Shown here in pieces: positions 1 to 8,748 of a DNA stretch of 47,860 nucleotides; the first letter of the stretch is position 1, and each line of letters begins with the position of its first letter. The notes below the pieces were generated by a model that worked only from the letters and a program-made list of their open reading frames with translations, made no database searches and had not been told where the DNA came from. The stretch comes from SZUA-252 sp035716005. Its GTDB lineage: Bacteria > Eisenbacteria > RBG-16-71-46 > SZUA-252. The stretch spans positions 1 to 47,860 of the forward strand of contig DASTKG010000161.1 of assembly GCA_035716005.1 (NCBI GenBank), given 5' to 3'. The translations under genes and the position numbers were made by a program.

Positions 1-381
1 AACGATCTCATCCAGTACACGCTCGCGGTCGATCGGGGGAACGAGGCGATCGCCGAGATCTACGAGCCGCTCCATCCGGCCGTGCTGCGCGCCATCCGCA
101 CCGTCGTGGAGGCGGGACGCCGGCGATCGATCCGCGTCGGCATCTGCGGGGAGATGGCGGGAGAGCCGCTCTACGCGGTGCTCCTCCTCGGCCTCGGCCT
201 CGTCGACTTCAGCGTGAGTCCCTATCTCGTCCCGGAGATCAAGACGATCCTCCACGCCTGCGACTCGACCGAGGCGGCGACGCTCGCGGACGACTGCCTG
301 GCCCTCGCGACGCCGTCCGAGGTTCGCGCCGTCGTGACCGAGTTCATGCATCGCCGCTTCCCGGAGCACTTCCTCGCATGA
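1..381 (+). CDS. ptsI: Phosphoenolpyruvate-protein phosphotransferase (PTS Enzyme I), C-terminal part
   Basis: The reading frame is open from base 1, so only the last 126 residues are visible and the start lies outside the window. The segment opens with NDLIQYTLAVDRGN, the conserved end of the PEP-binding barrel of Enzyme I. It then has GICGEMAG with the active-site Cys (visible residue 49), followed by LLLGLGLVDFSVSP, which is typical of the family's C-terminus. Enzyme I takes phosphate from PEP and passes it to HPr in the cytoplasm. Its stop overlaps the start of the next gene (ATGA), so translation is probably coupled. The PTS may here be regulatory rather than sugar-importing, since no sugar permease is visible; that is inference. 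Confidence 0.93.
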   Translation, partial: NDLIQYTLAVDRGNEAIAEIYEPLHPAVLRAIRTVVEAGRRRSIRVGICGEMAGEPLYAVLLLGLGLVDFSVSPYLVPEIKTILHACDSTEAATLADDCLALATPSEVRAVVTEFMHRRFPEHFLA

Positions 382-1523
382 GCCCGAAACGAGTCGCGCG
401 CCGCGCCCCGAAGAAGCGGGCCGGCAAATCGGGAGCGAGCCCCCGCAAGACCGCGGCGGAGCGGCGGGAGGCGGAGCGGCTCTCGATCATCGGGCGCCTC
501 GATCCCTCCGGAATGGGAGAGCGGATCGAGGGACTCGCGGGGCAGCTCCGGCGCGGCCCGGCGCTCGCGGCCCCCGCGCTCGCGCGCATCGCGCCCGATC
601 GGCCGCGCCGCCTCGTTCTCTGCGGCATGGGCGGCTCGGCGATCGCCGGGGAGCTTCTCGCCTCGGTCGTCGACCGCGAGGGCGTCGTTCCGATGCACGT
701 CGTCCGCCACTACGAGACGCCCGCCTGGATCACGCCCGACGACTTCCTCGTCTTCTCGTCGTATTCCGGCGAAACGGAGGAGACCCTGGCGGCCTATCGC
801 GCGCTGAAGCCCCTGAGCGCGCGCTCGTGCGTCGTCACCACGGGCGGAACGCTGGCGGCCCGCGCGGAGGCGGACGGAGTGCCCGTGGCGCGCCTTCCGG
901 GAGGGCATCCGCCGCGCGCGGCTCTCGGCTACTCGTTCTCGACCCTCGCCCATCTGGCCGAGCATCTCGGCGTCCTCGCTCGCGCGGGCGCGCGCGCCGT
1001 CTCCGCCGCCGATGCGGTCGACCGTGTCGCCGCCGCCTCCGCGCGGGACGTGGCGCCCCCCCGCAACGCGGCCAATTCGCTGGCCACGCGGCTGGCGGGG
1101 CGCGCGATTCTCGTCATGGCCAACGGGCGCACGCTCGGCCCCGCGGCGGTCCGCTGGAAGGGACAGCTGAACGAGAACGCCAAGCACATGGCCTGGGTCT
1201 CGATCCTGCCCGAGTCGAATCACAACGAGGTCGACGGCTTCGTCCATCCGCGCCCGCTCCTCGACCAATTCGCGGCCCTCTTCCTGCGCGACCCGCACGA
1301 TCACCCGCGGATCGAGGCGCGCTTCGAATGGCTGGGACGGTACCTTCGTCGGAAGGGCGTTTCGGTGGAAACGGTCGTTCCGGAGGGCGAGGACGCCATG
1401 GACCGGATCCTCTCCTGCGTCGCCCTGGGAGATTTCGTGAGCTACTACCTGGCCCTGCGAAACGGGATGGACCCGAGCGCGCTTCCGGGCGTGGAGTCGC
1501 TGAAGAAGGCCCTCCAGAGGTGA
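378..1523 (+). CDS. Bifunctional phosphoglucose/phosphomannose isomerase (SIS-domain family)
   Basis: The 381-residue protein has a basic, Ala/Lys-rich N-terminal extension of about 35 residues and then two SIS-type halves. The first half has GMGGSAIAG (about residues 83-91) and SSYSGETEETL (about 127), which bind the sugar phosphate. The second half has KGQLNENAKHMAW and the ESNHNE active-site motif (about 278-283), the hallmark of the bifunctional PGI/PMI family rather than classical Pgi. It should interconvert fructose-6-P with glucose-6-P and mannose-6-P, feeding both glycolysis and sugar-nucleotide synthesis. It overlaps ptsI by 4 bases and the next gene by 4 bases. The adjoining sugar nucleotidyltransferase and the phosphomannomutase at 16290 fit the same pathway. 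The lysine-rich N-terminus may be unstructured, or the true start may be further in. Confidence 0.88.
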   Translation: MSPKRVARRAPKKRAGKSGASPRKTAAERREAERLSIIGRLDPSGMGERIEGLAGQLRRGPALAAPALARIAPDRPRRLVLCGMGGSAIAGELLASVVDREGVVPMHVVRHYETPAWITPDDFLVFSSYSGETEETLAAYRALKPLSARSCVVTTGGTLAARAEADGVPVARLPGGHPPRAALGYSFSTLAHLAEHLGVLARAGARAVSAADAVDRVAAASARDVAPPRNAANSLATRLAGRAILVMANGRTLGPAAVRWKGQLNENAKHMAWVSILPESNHNEVDGFVHPRPLLDQFAALFLRDPHDHPRIEARFEWLGRYLRRKGVSVETVVPEGEDAMDRILSCVALGDFVSYYLALRNGMDPSALPGVESLKKALQR

Positions 1524-2503
1524 CTCTCGTCGCCGTCATCCCCGCGGCGGGCTCGGGGACCCGACTGAAGCCCCTCACCCACACGACCCCGAAGCCCCTC
1601 CTGGCCGTCGCCGGAAAGCCGATCCTCGCGCACATCCTCGACCGGGTCGCCTCGGCGAAGCCCGATCGAGTCGTCCTGGTCGTGGGGCCCGGTTCGCACG
1701 GCGACCGGCTCCGAGCCTACGCCGCCTCGCGCGGCGACCTCTCGATCACGTGCGTCGTCCAGGACGAGCCGCGCGGACTCGGCCACGCCGTTCTCCAGGC
1801 GCGCGACGCCGTGGGGGAGTCGCCGGTCCTGATCGTCCTGGGGGACACCATCGTGGAGGCTCCGCTCGACCGGCTCTCGGCCTCCGGTTCCTGGCTCGGG
1901 GTCTGCGAGGTGGACGATCCGCGCCGATTCGGCGTCGCGACGGTCCGCGACGGGCTGATCACGGCCCTCGTGGAGAAGCCGGAGCACCCCGTGTCGAAGT
2001 GGGCCGTGGTGGGCCTCTACGCCATCCGCAACTCGAAGGGACTCTTCGCCGCCCTGGAGGCGGTCGAACGGAGCGGCACCCGGACGCGGGGCGAAATCCA
2101 GCTCACCGACGCCCTCCAGCGGATGCTGGAGGGGGGCGAGGAACTCCGCCCATTTGAGGTAAAAGGTTGGTATGATTGCGGCAATACGGAAGCGCTCCTG
2201 GACGCGAATCGGGCGCTCTTGGAGAAACATGCCGAGCCCGCCGGCCGGGAGGGCGTGGTGATCATTCCGCCGGTCGCTCTCGACGAGAGCGCCGACGTGC
2301 TCCATGCCGTCATCGGCCCGCACGTCTCCATCGGTCCGGGGACGACGGTTCGCCGGTCGGTCATTCGTCATTCGATCGTCAACGAAGGCGCCACGGTGGA
2401 GGACGTGCTCCTCGACCATTCGGTCTTGGGGGAAAACGTGGTCGTCCGCGGCTCGTATCAGCGCCTGAACGTCGGAGAATCATCGGAGGTCGAGCCTTCA
2501 TGA
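1520..2503 (+). CDS. Sugar-1-phosphate nucleotidyltransferase (RmlA/GlmU-type) with left-handed beta-helix tail
   Basis: GTG at 1520 overlaps the stop of the previous gene (GTGA) and starts exactly at the conserved N-terminus VAVIPAAGSGTRLKPLT, the nucleotide-binding loop of nucleotidyltransferases, so this start is well supported. Later motifs are VLGDTI (about residue 113), EKPEHP (about 154) and KGWYDCGN (about 216), the usual order for glucose-1-phosphate thymidylyl/uridylyltransferases. The last 80 or so residues are hexapeptide-like (VIGPHVSIGPGTTV and following), predicting a left-handed beta helix as in long RmlA and GlmU relatives. The 327-residue enzyme should make an NDP-sugar from NTP and a sugar-1-phosphate. 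The base and sugar cannot be told from sequence. It sits between PGI/PMI and metK in an overlapping run. Confidence 0.88.
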   Translation: MTLVAVIPAAGSGTRLKPLTHTTPKPLLAVAGKPILAHILDRVASAKPDRVVLVVGPGSHGDRLRAYAASRGDLSITCVVQDEPRGLGHAVLQARDAVGESPVLIVLGDTIVEAPLDRLSASGSWLGVCEVDDPRRFGVATVRDGLITALVEKPEHPVSKWAVVGLYAIRNSKGLFAALEAVERSGTRTRGEIQLTDALQRMLEGGEELRPFEVKGWYDCGNTEALLDANRALLEKHAEPAGREGVVIIPPVALDESADVLHAVIGPHVSIGPGTTVRRSVIRHSIVNEGATVEDVLLDHSVLGENVVVRGSYQRLNVGESSEVEPS

Positions 2504-3696
2504 ACGTGGAAGCCACGCAGACGAAGCCGCACACGCGCCAGACCAAGACCACCGGCCACGCCATGCTCTTCACGTCGGAATCGGTGACCGAAGGCCATCC
2601 CGACAAGATGGCCGACCAGATCTCGGACGCCGTGCTCGACGCGATCCTCGAGCAGGATCCCTTCGGGCGCGTCGCGGCGGAGACGCTCGTGACGACCGGG
2701 CTCGCCCTGGTCTCCGGGGAGATCTCGACCAAGTGCTACGTCGACATCCCCCGCATCGTGCGCGAGACGATTCGCCAGATCGGGTACGACGATCCGAAGT
2801 ACGGTTTCGATCACGAGACCTGCTCCGTGCTGACCGCCATCGACGAGCAGTCGCGCGACATCGCGCTCGGCGTCGATCGCCGCGGCGCGGGCGACCAGGG
2901 GCTCATGTTCGGCTACGCCGTGCGCGAGACGCCCGAGCTCATGCCGCTCCCGATCACGCTGGCCCACCGCCTCACGCGCTCGCTCGCCGACGCGCGCCGC
3001 TCCGGGAAGTTCCCCGAGCTGCGGCCCGACGGGAAGTCGCAGGTGACCGTGGAGTACGAGAACGGGGTCCCTCGCCGCATCGACACCGTCGTCGTCTCCA
3101 CGCAGCACGCCGACATGAGCGAAACCGAGCACGTGCGCCTCCGCGAGCGGATCATCGCCGAGATCGCCCGTCCGGCGCTCCCGAACGAGCTGGTGCACGG
3201 AGACCCGATCTATCACATCAATCCGACCGGACGGTTCGTCCTCGGAGGCCCGCGGGCCGACACCGGACTCACCGGCCGGAAGATCATCGTCGACACCTAC
3301 GGCGGCTTCGGCGGCCACGGCGGCGGCGCCTTCAGCGGGAAGGACCCCACGAAGGTGGACCGTTCGGCGTCCTACGCCGCGCGCCACGTGGCGAAGAATC
3401 TCGTCGGGGCCGGCCTCGCCGACCGCTGCACGGTGCAGGTGGCCTACGCCATCGGCGTCGAGGAGCCGGTCTCGGTGATGGTCGACAGCCACGGCACCGG
3501 CAAGCTGCCCGACTCGCGGCTCTCGGAGCTGGTTCGCAAGCATTGGGACCTCCGCCCGCACGCGATCATCCACTCGCTCGACCTACGCAAGCCGATCTTC
3601 AAGCGCACGGCCGCGTACGGACACTTTGGCCGCGAACACGAGGGCTTCCGCTGGGAACTCCTCGACCGCGTGGAGGACCTCAAACGTGACGCCTGA
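2500..3696 (+). CDS. metK: S-adenosylmethionine synthetase
   Basis: Makes S-adenosylmethionine from methionine and ATP in the cytosol. The 398-residue protein contains SESVTEGHPDKMADQISDA, GAGDQGLMFGYA, and FGGHGGGAFSGKDPTKVDRS, the three family signatures, with the ATP and metal ligands intact. ATG at 2500 lies in an ATGA overlap with the upstream stop and has CGGAGG about 11 bases before it. This gives a roughly 20-residue extension before the usual start; an in-frame ATG at 2563 would give the standard N-terminus. ahcY follows immediately and overlaps, so SAM synthesis and recycling of its product S-adenosylhomocysteine are co-expressed. No SAM riboswitch is possible directly upstream, because the gene has no leader. 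Confidence 0.96.
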   Translation: MNVEATQTKPHTRQTKTTGHAMLFTSESVTEGHPDKMADQISDAVLDAILEQDPFGRVAAETLVTTGLALVSGEISTKCYVDIPRIVRETIRQIGYDDPKYGFDHETCSVLTAIDEQSRDIALGVDRRGAGDQGLMFGYAVRETPELMPLPITLAHRLTRSLADARRSGKFPELRPDGKSQVTVEYENGVPRRIDTVVVSTQHADMSETEHVRLRERIIAEIARPALPNELVHGDPIYHINPTGRFVLGGPRADTGLTGRKIIVDTYGGFGGHGGGAFSGKDPTKVDRSASYAARHVAKNLVGAGLADRCTVQVAYAIGVEEPVSVMVDSHGTGKLPDSRLSELVRKHWDLRPHAIIHSLDLRKPIFKRTAAYGHFGREHEGFRWELLDRVEDLKRDA

Positions 3697-4969
3697 CGCC
3701 GCCGTGATGAACCCCCAAGGACACGTCGCCAACGCCGCGCTCGCGGCGGAGGGCGTGAAGCGAATCGAGTGGGCCGAGAAGGAAATGCCGGTGCTTCGCC
3801 AGATTCGGGCGGAGTTCGAGAAGGAGAAGCCGCTGCGCGGGAAGCGGATCGCCGCGTGCCTGCACGTGACGACCGAGACCGCCAACCTCATGCTGACGCT
3901 GAAGGCGGGCGGCGCCGAGATCGCGCTCTGCGCGTCGAATCCTCTCTCCACGCAGGACGACGTGGCGGCGGCGCTGGCGCATCACTTCTCGATTCCGACG
4001 TTCGCCATCAAGGGCGAGGACGGGGACACCTACTACAAGCACATCGCGGCCGTCCTCGACGCGCGTCCCGAGATCACCATGGACGACGGCGCCGACCTCG
4101 TCACGGTCCTCCACACGCAGCGCGCGGACCAGGCGAAAGCGGTCGTGGGCGGCACCGAGGAGACGACGACGGGCGTCATCCGGCTGAAGAGCATGGCGCG
4201 CGAGGGCGCGCTTCGCTATCCGATCCTCGCCGTGAACGACGCGAAGACGAAGCATCTCTTCGACAACCGCTACGGCACCGGCCAGAGCACCATCGACGGC
4301 ATCCTCCGCGCCACCAACCGGCTCCTGGCGGGCTCCACCTTCGTCGTGCTCGGCTACGGCTGGTGCGGGAAGGGGCTCGCCACGCGCGCGCGCGGCATGG
4401 GCGCGAAGGTGGTCGTGACGGAGATCGATCCGCTCCCCGCGCTCGAGGCGGTGATGGACGGCTTCCAGGTGATGCCGGCCGAGGACGCGGTGAAGATCGG
4501 CGACATCTTCGTGACGGTCACGGGGAACATCAACGTCCTCCGCGTGGAGCACTTCCGCGCCATGAAGGACGGCGCGATCGTGGCGAACTCGGGCCACTTC
4601 AACGTGGAGCTCGACCTCGACAACCTGGCGAAGACCGCGAAATCGCGCCGAAACGTCCGACCCTTCGTGGAGGAGTTCACGCTCGAAGGCGGGAAGAAGG
4701 TCTGCGTGCTCGGCGAGGGGCGCCTCATCAATCTGGCGTCGGCCGAGGGGCATCCGGCCTCGGTGATGGACATGAGCTTCGCCAACCAGGCGCTGGGCGT
4801 TCGGTGGATCATCGCGAACGCGCACACGCTGAAGCCGAACGTCTTCCCGGTTCCGCAGGCGCTCGACGAGGAGATCGCCAGGCTCAAGCTCGAGGCGCTC
4901 GGGGTCCGCATCGACACCCTGACCACCGAGCAGATCGCCTACCTCGCCTCCTGGCAACACGGGACGTAG
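3686..4969 (+). CDS. ahcY: Adenosylhomocysteinase
   Basis: Hydrolyses S-adenosylhomocysteine to adenosine and homocysteine using bound NAD. The chosen GTG at 3686 overlaps the end of metK and has GGAGG 9 bases upstream (3672-3676). An ATG at 3707 is the alternative and would shorten the protein by 7 residues. Visible motifs are HVTTETANLMLTLKAGGAE, SNPLSTQDDVAAAL, the active-site segment KHLFDNRYGTGQS, and the NAD-binding loop VVLGYGWCGKG. At about 427 residues it matches the shorter AHCY form found in Thermotoga and archaea, without the extra segment of the eukaryotic/proteobacterial type. With metK it completes the methyl cycle except for methionine synthase. Confidence 0.95.
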   Translation: MTPDAAVMNPQGHVANAALAAEGVKRIEWAEKEMPVLRQIRAEFEKEKPLRGKRIAACLHVTTETANLMLTLKAGGAEIALCASNPLSTQDDVAAALAHHFSIPTFAIKGEDGDTYYKHIAAVLDARPEITMDDGADLVTVLHTQRADQAKAVVGGTEETTTGVIRLKSMAREGALRYPILAVNDAKTKHLFDNRYGTGQSTIDGILRATNRLLAGSTFVVLGYGWCGKGLATRARGMGAKVVVTEIDPLPALEAVMDGFQVMPAEDAVKIGDIFVTVTGNINVLRVEHFRAMKDGAIVANSGHFNVELDLDNLAKTAKSRRNVRPFVEEFTLEGGKKVCVLGEGRLINLASAEGHPASVMDMSFANQALGVRWIIANAHTLKPNVFPVPQALDEEIARLKLEALGVRIDTLTTEQIAYLASWQHGT

Positions 4970-4984
4970 GCCGGACTCGACGCG

Positions 4985-7342
4985 ATGGAGTTCCTGGGAC
5001 GGATACCCGTCCGGCGCAAGTACCAGATCCTGGGGCTTTGCCTTCTCTCGATCGCGCTCTTCCTGGCGCTCGCGCTCGCGACGAGGGACCCCCGTGACAC
5101 CGCCGCCGATCTGCTGGCCTCGGGGGCGGTGCGCAACCAGGGGGGCGTGCTCGGCGCGCTCGCCGCGGCCGGCATCGCGGGGTTTCTCGGCATCGCGGGC
5201 GCCTGGGCCGTTCCGCTCGCGCTCCTCGCGTGGGGCTGGAACCGGCTCCGGCTGAAGCCCCCCGCCGACCTCGCCGTGCGCACGGGCCTCGCCGCCGCGG
5301 CGCTCTGGTTCGGCGTCGGGCTCCTCTATCTTCTCTCGGGCGGCAACCGCGCCTGGGCCGGCTCGCTCGGGGAATGGATCGGGGCGGGCTCGTCGCACCT
5401 TCTCGGTCGCATCGGCGCGCAGCTCGCGCTCGGCACCGCCCTCATCGTCGTCACCGCGGTCGCGTTCGAGCTCGGGGCCGCCTCGCCGCTTCGACGCGCT
5501 CTCTCGGGGATCCTCGGCCGCTTCGGGCCCGACGCCAAGCCGAAGCGGAGGGGCGCCGCCGACGCGAAGAGCGCCGGCGCCGCGGACGAGGAGCTCGAAA
5601 CCTCCCCGACGAAGGCGCGCCGCCGCCGTCAGGCGCCCGCCGAGGAGGAGGCCGCGCTCGCGAGCGCGTTCGGCTCGCCGGAACCGCCGCCCGGAAAGCG
5701 CGAGAAGAGCCCCGCCGTGAGCAGCGGGCCCCGCATCATGGGGCGCTCCTCCGCGGAGCCGAAGGCCGAGCCGCTTCCCATTCCGTTCCCGCCCGCCGGG
5801 GCCGGCGCGCCCGCGACCGTGGGCCGCGGCGAGAAGGCGCGCGGCGACGCCGCGGGCGAGGGGGGCGGGCTGCAGCTCGGCGCCGCCCGGGCGCCCGAAA
5901 CGGCGCTTCCGCCCGTCGATCTCCTCGACGCGCACGAGTCCGAGCAGGTGCCGATCGACGAGTCGGAACTCCTGCAGCTCTCGCGCGTCCTCGAGCGGAC
6001 CCTCGCCGACTTCGGCGTCGCGGGAAAGGTCTCCGAGGTCCATCCGGGGCCCGTCATCACCCTCTTCGAATACGAGCCGGCGCCGGGCGTGAAGGTGAAT
6101 CAGATCCTGAATCGCCAGGACGATCTCGCGCTCGCGCTCAGGGCGCAGCGCATTCGCATCGTGGCGCCGATTCCCGGAAAGGCCGCGGTCGGGATCGAGA
6201 TTCCGAATCGCGTGAAGCAGATCGTCTCGTTCAAGGAGATCGTGCTCTCGCAGGCCTTCCAGCAGGGGAAGGACGCGCTCCCCATCGCGCTCGGCAAGGA
6301 CGTCGCGGGCGTTCCCTTCACGACCTCCCTCGAGCGGATGCCTCATCTCCTCGTCGCGGGCGCCACCGGATCGGGGAAGAGCGTCTCGGTGAACGTGCTC
6401 ATCATGAGCCTCCTCATGAGGCGCACGCCCTCCGAGCTCCGGTTCATCATGATCGACCCGAAGATGCTCGAGCTGACCCCCTACAACGGAATTCCGCACC
6501 TCCGCATGCCGGTCGTGACGGACCCGAAGAAGGCGGCGCAGGCGCTCCGCTTCTGCGTGAAGGAGATGGAGCGGCGCTATCAGATCCTGGCGAAGCACGG
6601 CGCGCGCCACATCGAGGGCTACAACCGCCTCGGCCTCGATCCGGCCCTCCACGAGGACGCGAAGCTTCCGTACCTGGTCGTCCTCGTCGACGAGCTGGCG
6701 GACCTCATGGCGCTCCTGCCGACCGAGATCGAGGAGCCGATCGGCCGCCTGGCGCAGATGGCGCGCGCCGTCGGCATCCATCTCGTCCTCGCCACGCAGC
6801 GCCCCTCGGTCGACGTCATCACGGGGCTCATCAAAGCGAACTTCCCGTCGCGGATCGCGTTCCAGGTGGCGAGCCGCACCGACTCGCGCGTCATCCTCGA
6901 CATGAACGGCGCCGAGAGCCTGCTGGGCCACGGCGACTCGCTCTATCTTCCGGCGGGGAAGCCCGAGCCCTACCGCATCCACGGCGCCTACGTGAGCGGA
7001 GAGGAGATCGAGCGCGTGGTCTCGTTCCTGAAGAACCAGGGCGTGCCCGCCGTTCCGGACGATTCGGTCCTCGAGACCGTGACCATCTCGGATGAGGGGG
7101 CGGACGACGATCTCTACGAAGAGGCGATGCGCATCGTGGTCCTTCACCAGCAGGCGTCCACCTCCATGCTGCAGCGCCGTCTGAAGGTCGGCTACTCGCG
7201 CGCCGCGCGGCTCCTCGATCTCCTGGAGGAGCGCGGCGTCGTCGGACCGTCGGAGGGGGCGAAGGGGCGCGAGGTCCTGGTCACCGAGCACGAGCTCGAG
7301 GAGCGGCGGTCGGGCCAGCCGTCCGTGGAGTCGGGCGCGTGA
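4985..7342 (+). CDS. ftsK: DNA translocase FtsK
   Basis: Membrane-anchored ATPase that pumps DNA at the closing septum and helps chromosome dimer resolution. The 785-residue protein has about four N-terminal membrane segments (first near residues 12-32, last near 140-165). A charged Pro/Ala/Glu-rich linker follows to about residue 310. The motor domain has Walker A GATGSGKS (about 459-466) and the Walker B region VVLVDELADLM. It ends with a winged-helix gamma domain (YEEAMRIVVLHQQASTSMLQ, GYSRAARLLDLLEERG) that would read KOPS-like sites. The length is close to the SpoIIIE-like short form. Start ATG at 4985 lies 15 bases after ahcY; the stop overlaps rimO. Confidence 0.95.
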   Translation: MEFLGRIPVRRKYQILGLCLLSIALFLALALATRDPRDTAADLLASGAVRNQGGVLGALAAAGIAGFLGIAGAWAVPLALLAWGWNRLRLKPPADLAVRTGLAAAALWFGVGLLYLLSGGNRAWAGSLGEWIGAGSSHLLGRIGAQLALGTALIVVTAVAFELGAASPLRRALSGILGRFGPDAKPKRRGAADAKSAGAADEELETSPTKARRRRQAPAEEEAALASAFGSPEPPPGKREKSPAVSSGPRIMGRSSAEPKAEPLPIPFPPAGAGAPATVGRGEKARGDAAGEGGGLQLGAARAPETALPPVDLLDAHESEQVPIDESELLQLSRVLERTLADFGVAGKVSEVHPGPVITLFEYEPAPGVKVNQILNRQDDLALALRAQRIRIVAPIPGKAAVGIEIPNRVKQIVSFKEIVLSQAFQQGKDALPIALGKDVAGVPFTTSLERMPHLLVAGATGSGKSVSVNVLIMSLLMRRTPSELRFIMIDPKMLELTPYNGIPHLRMPVVTDPKKAAQALRFCVKEMERRYQILAKHGARHIEGYNRLGLDPALHEDAKLPYLVVLVDELADLMALLPTEIEEPIGRLAQMARAVGIHLVLATQRPSVDVITGLIKANFPSRIAFQVASRTDSRVILDMNGAESLLGHGDSLYLPAGKPEPYRIHGAYVSGEEIERVVSFLKNQGVPAVPDDSVLETVTISDEGADDDLYEEAMRIVVLHQQASTSMLQRRLKVGYSRAARLLDLLEERGVVGPSEGAKGREVLVTEHELEERRSGQPSVESGA

Positions 7343-8748
7343 GCGAGCCGATTTCGCTCGTGCCCTCCCGCGGGACGCCGGCTCCGGGAGAGGCGGCGTC
7401 CACGGCGCGCGTCGCCCTCGTGACGCTCGGGTGCGCGAAGAACCTCGTCGACTCGGAGATCATGGCGGGACTCCTCTCGCACGGCGGCTTCACCATGACG
7501 GGCGATCTCCGCGCCGCCGACGTCGCGATCGTCAACACGTGCGCGTTCATCGGGCCGTCGCAGAAGGAGTCGATCGACCGGATTCTGGAGCTGGCGGCTC
7601 TCAAGCGGGAGGGGACGCTTCGCGGCCTCGTCGTCGCGGGCTGCATGGCGCAGCGATACCAGGCCGACCTCCTCCGCGAGATACCGGAAGTCGACGCGGT
7701 CGTCGGCACCGGCCAGGTCGACGCCATCGCGCGCGTCGCGCACCGCGTTCGGCGCGGCGCCGCCGAGCGGATCGTGGAGGTCGGCCCGCCCGGCACCGCC
7801 GTCGATCTCGCCGCGCATCGAGCCGTTTCCACGCCGCGCCATCTCGCCTATCTTCGCATCGCCGACGGCTGCGACTTTCGATGCACCTTCTGCATCATCC
7901 CCGCGCTTCGCGGCGATCTCCGGAGCCGCAGCGTCGAGTCGATCGTGGAGGAGGCGAGGCGCCTCGCGGGAGCCGGCGTGCGGGAGCTCCACCTGATCGC
8001 GCAGGATTCGACGTCCTACGGCGACGATCTCTACGGGTCGTCCCGGCTCCCGGAGCTCCTCCGGTCGCTGGCGGCGGTCGAGGGGATCGACTGGATCCGG
8101 GTCCACTACACGCACCCGAAGACGTGGAGCGAATCGCTGATCCAGGTGTTCGAGGAGGAGGCGAAGGTCTGCCGCTACGTCGACATACCGCTGCAGCATC
8201 TGACCGATCCGATGCTGCGCCGGATGCGCCGCGAGGTGAAGCGGTCCGACATGGAGCGCCTCTTCGCCACGCTGCGGGAACGGATTCCGGACGTCGCCAT
8301 CCGGACCCATTTCATCGTCGGATTCCCGGGCGAGACGGAGGAGGACTTCGAGGAGCTCCTCGCGTCGGTGCGCCGCGCCGACTTCGATCACGTCGGCTGC
8401 TTCGCCTACTCGCGCGAGGACGGGACGCCCGCCGCCCGGATGAAGGAGCAGGTTCCCGAGCGGACGAAGCTGGAGCGCCGCCGGCGGCTCATGGACGCGC
8501 AGCGCGACGTGGCGACGCGCGTCTGGGGACGCTGGGTGGGCCGCACGGTCGACGTGCTGGTGGACGGGCCCGCGCCCGGCCGCGCCGGCGTCTGGATCGG
8601 GCGGGTATCGCAGCAGGGGTACGAGGTGGACGGAGTCACTCACGTCCGTGGCGGCGACGGTGTCGCGGCGCCGCTTCCGGGCACGTTCGCGCGGGTGCGC
8701 ATCACGAAGGCCCGCCACTACGATCTGGAAGGGGAGGTGGTCGCGTGA
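7339..8748 (+). CDS. rimO: Ribosomal protein S12 methylthiotransferase
   Basis: Radical-SAM enzyme that adds a methylthio group to an Asp of ribosomal protein S12. GTG at 7339 overlaps the ftsK stop (GTGA). The N-terminal UPF0004 domain has the three cluster cysteines in VTLGCAKNLVDSE (Cys32), VNTCAF and VAGCMAQRY. The radical-SAM loop is GCDFRCTFC with Cys178, Cys182 and Cys185. A TRAM-like RNA-binding domain forms the last 70 or so residues. LGCAKNLVDSE, rather than the MiaB-type LGCQMN, favours RimO over the tRNA enzyme MiaB. The N-terminus carries about 22 extra residues before the conserved start. Confidence 0.93.
   Translation: MSEPISLVPSRGTPAPGEAASTARVALVTLGCAKNLVDSEIMAGLLSHGGFTMTGDLRAADVAIVNTCAFIGPSQKESIDRILELAALKREGTLRGLVVAGCMAQRYQADLLREIPEVDAVVGTGQVDAIARVAHRVRRGAAERIVEVGPPGTAVDLAAHRAVSTPRHLAYLRIADGCDFRCTFCIIPALRGDLRSRSVESIVEEARRLAGAGVRELHLIAQDSTSYGDDLYGSSRLPELLRSLAAVEGIDWIRVHYTHPKTWSESLIQVFEEEAKVCRYVDIPLQHLTDPMLRRMRREVKRSDMERLFATLRERIPDVAIRTHFIVGFPGETEEDFEELLASVRRADFDHVGCFAYSREDGTPAARMKEQVPERTKLERRRRLMDAQRDVATRVWGRWVGRTVDVLVDGPAPGRAGVWIGRVSQQGYEVDGVTHVRGGDGVAAPLPGTFARVRITKARHYDLEGEVVA

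Noticed and set aside
2150..2180. AT-rich TTGAGG/TATGAT pair inside the nucleotidyltransferase gene
   Set aside because: Spacer only 11 bases, and the bases encode the conserved KGWYDCGN motif.
2380..2500. SAM riboswitch upstream of metK
   Set aside because: The region is coding and overlaps the metK start; there is no room for a leader RNA.
3680..7291. Open minus-strand frame of about 1200 codons opposite ahcY and ftsK
   Set aside because: GC-rich antisense shadow of two certain genes; composition is Arg/Asp/Glu-rich with no family motif.
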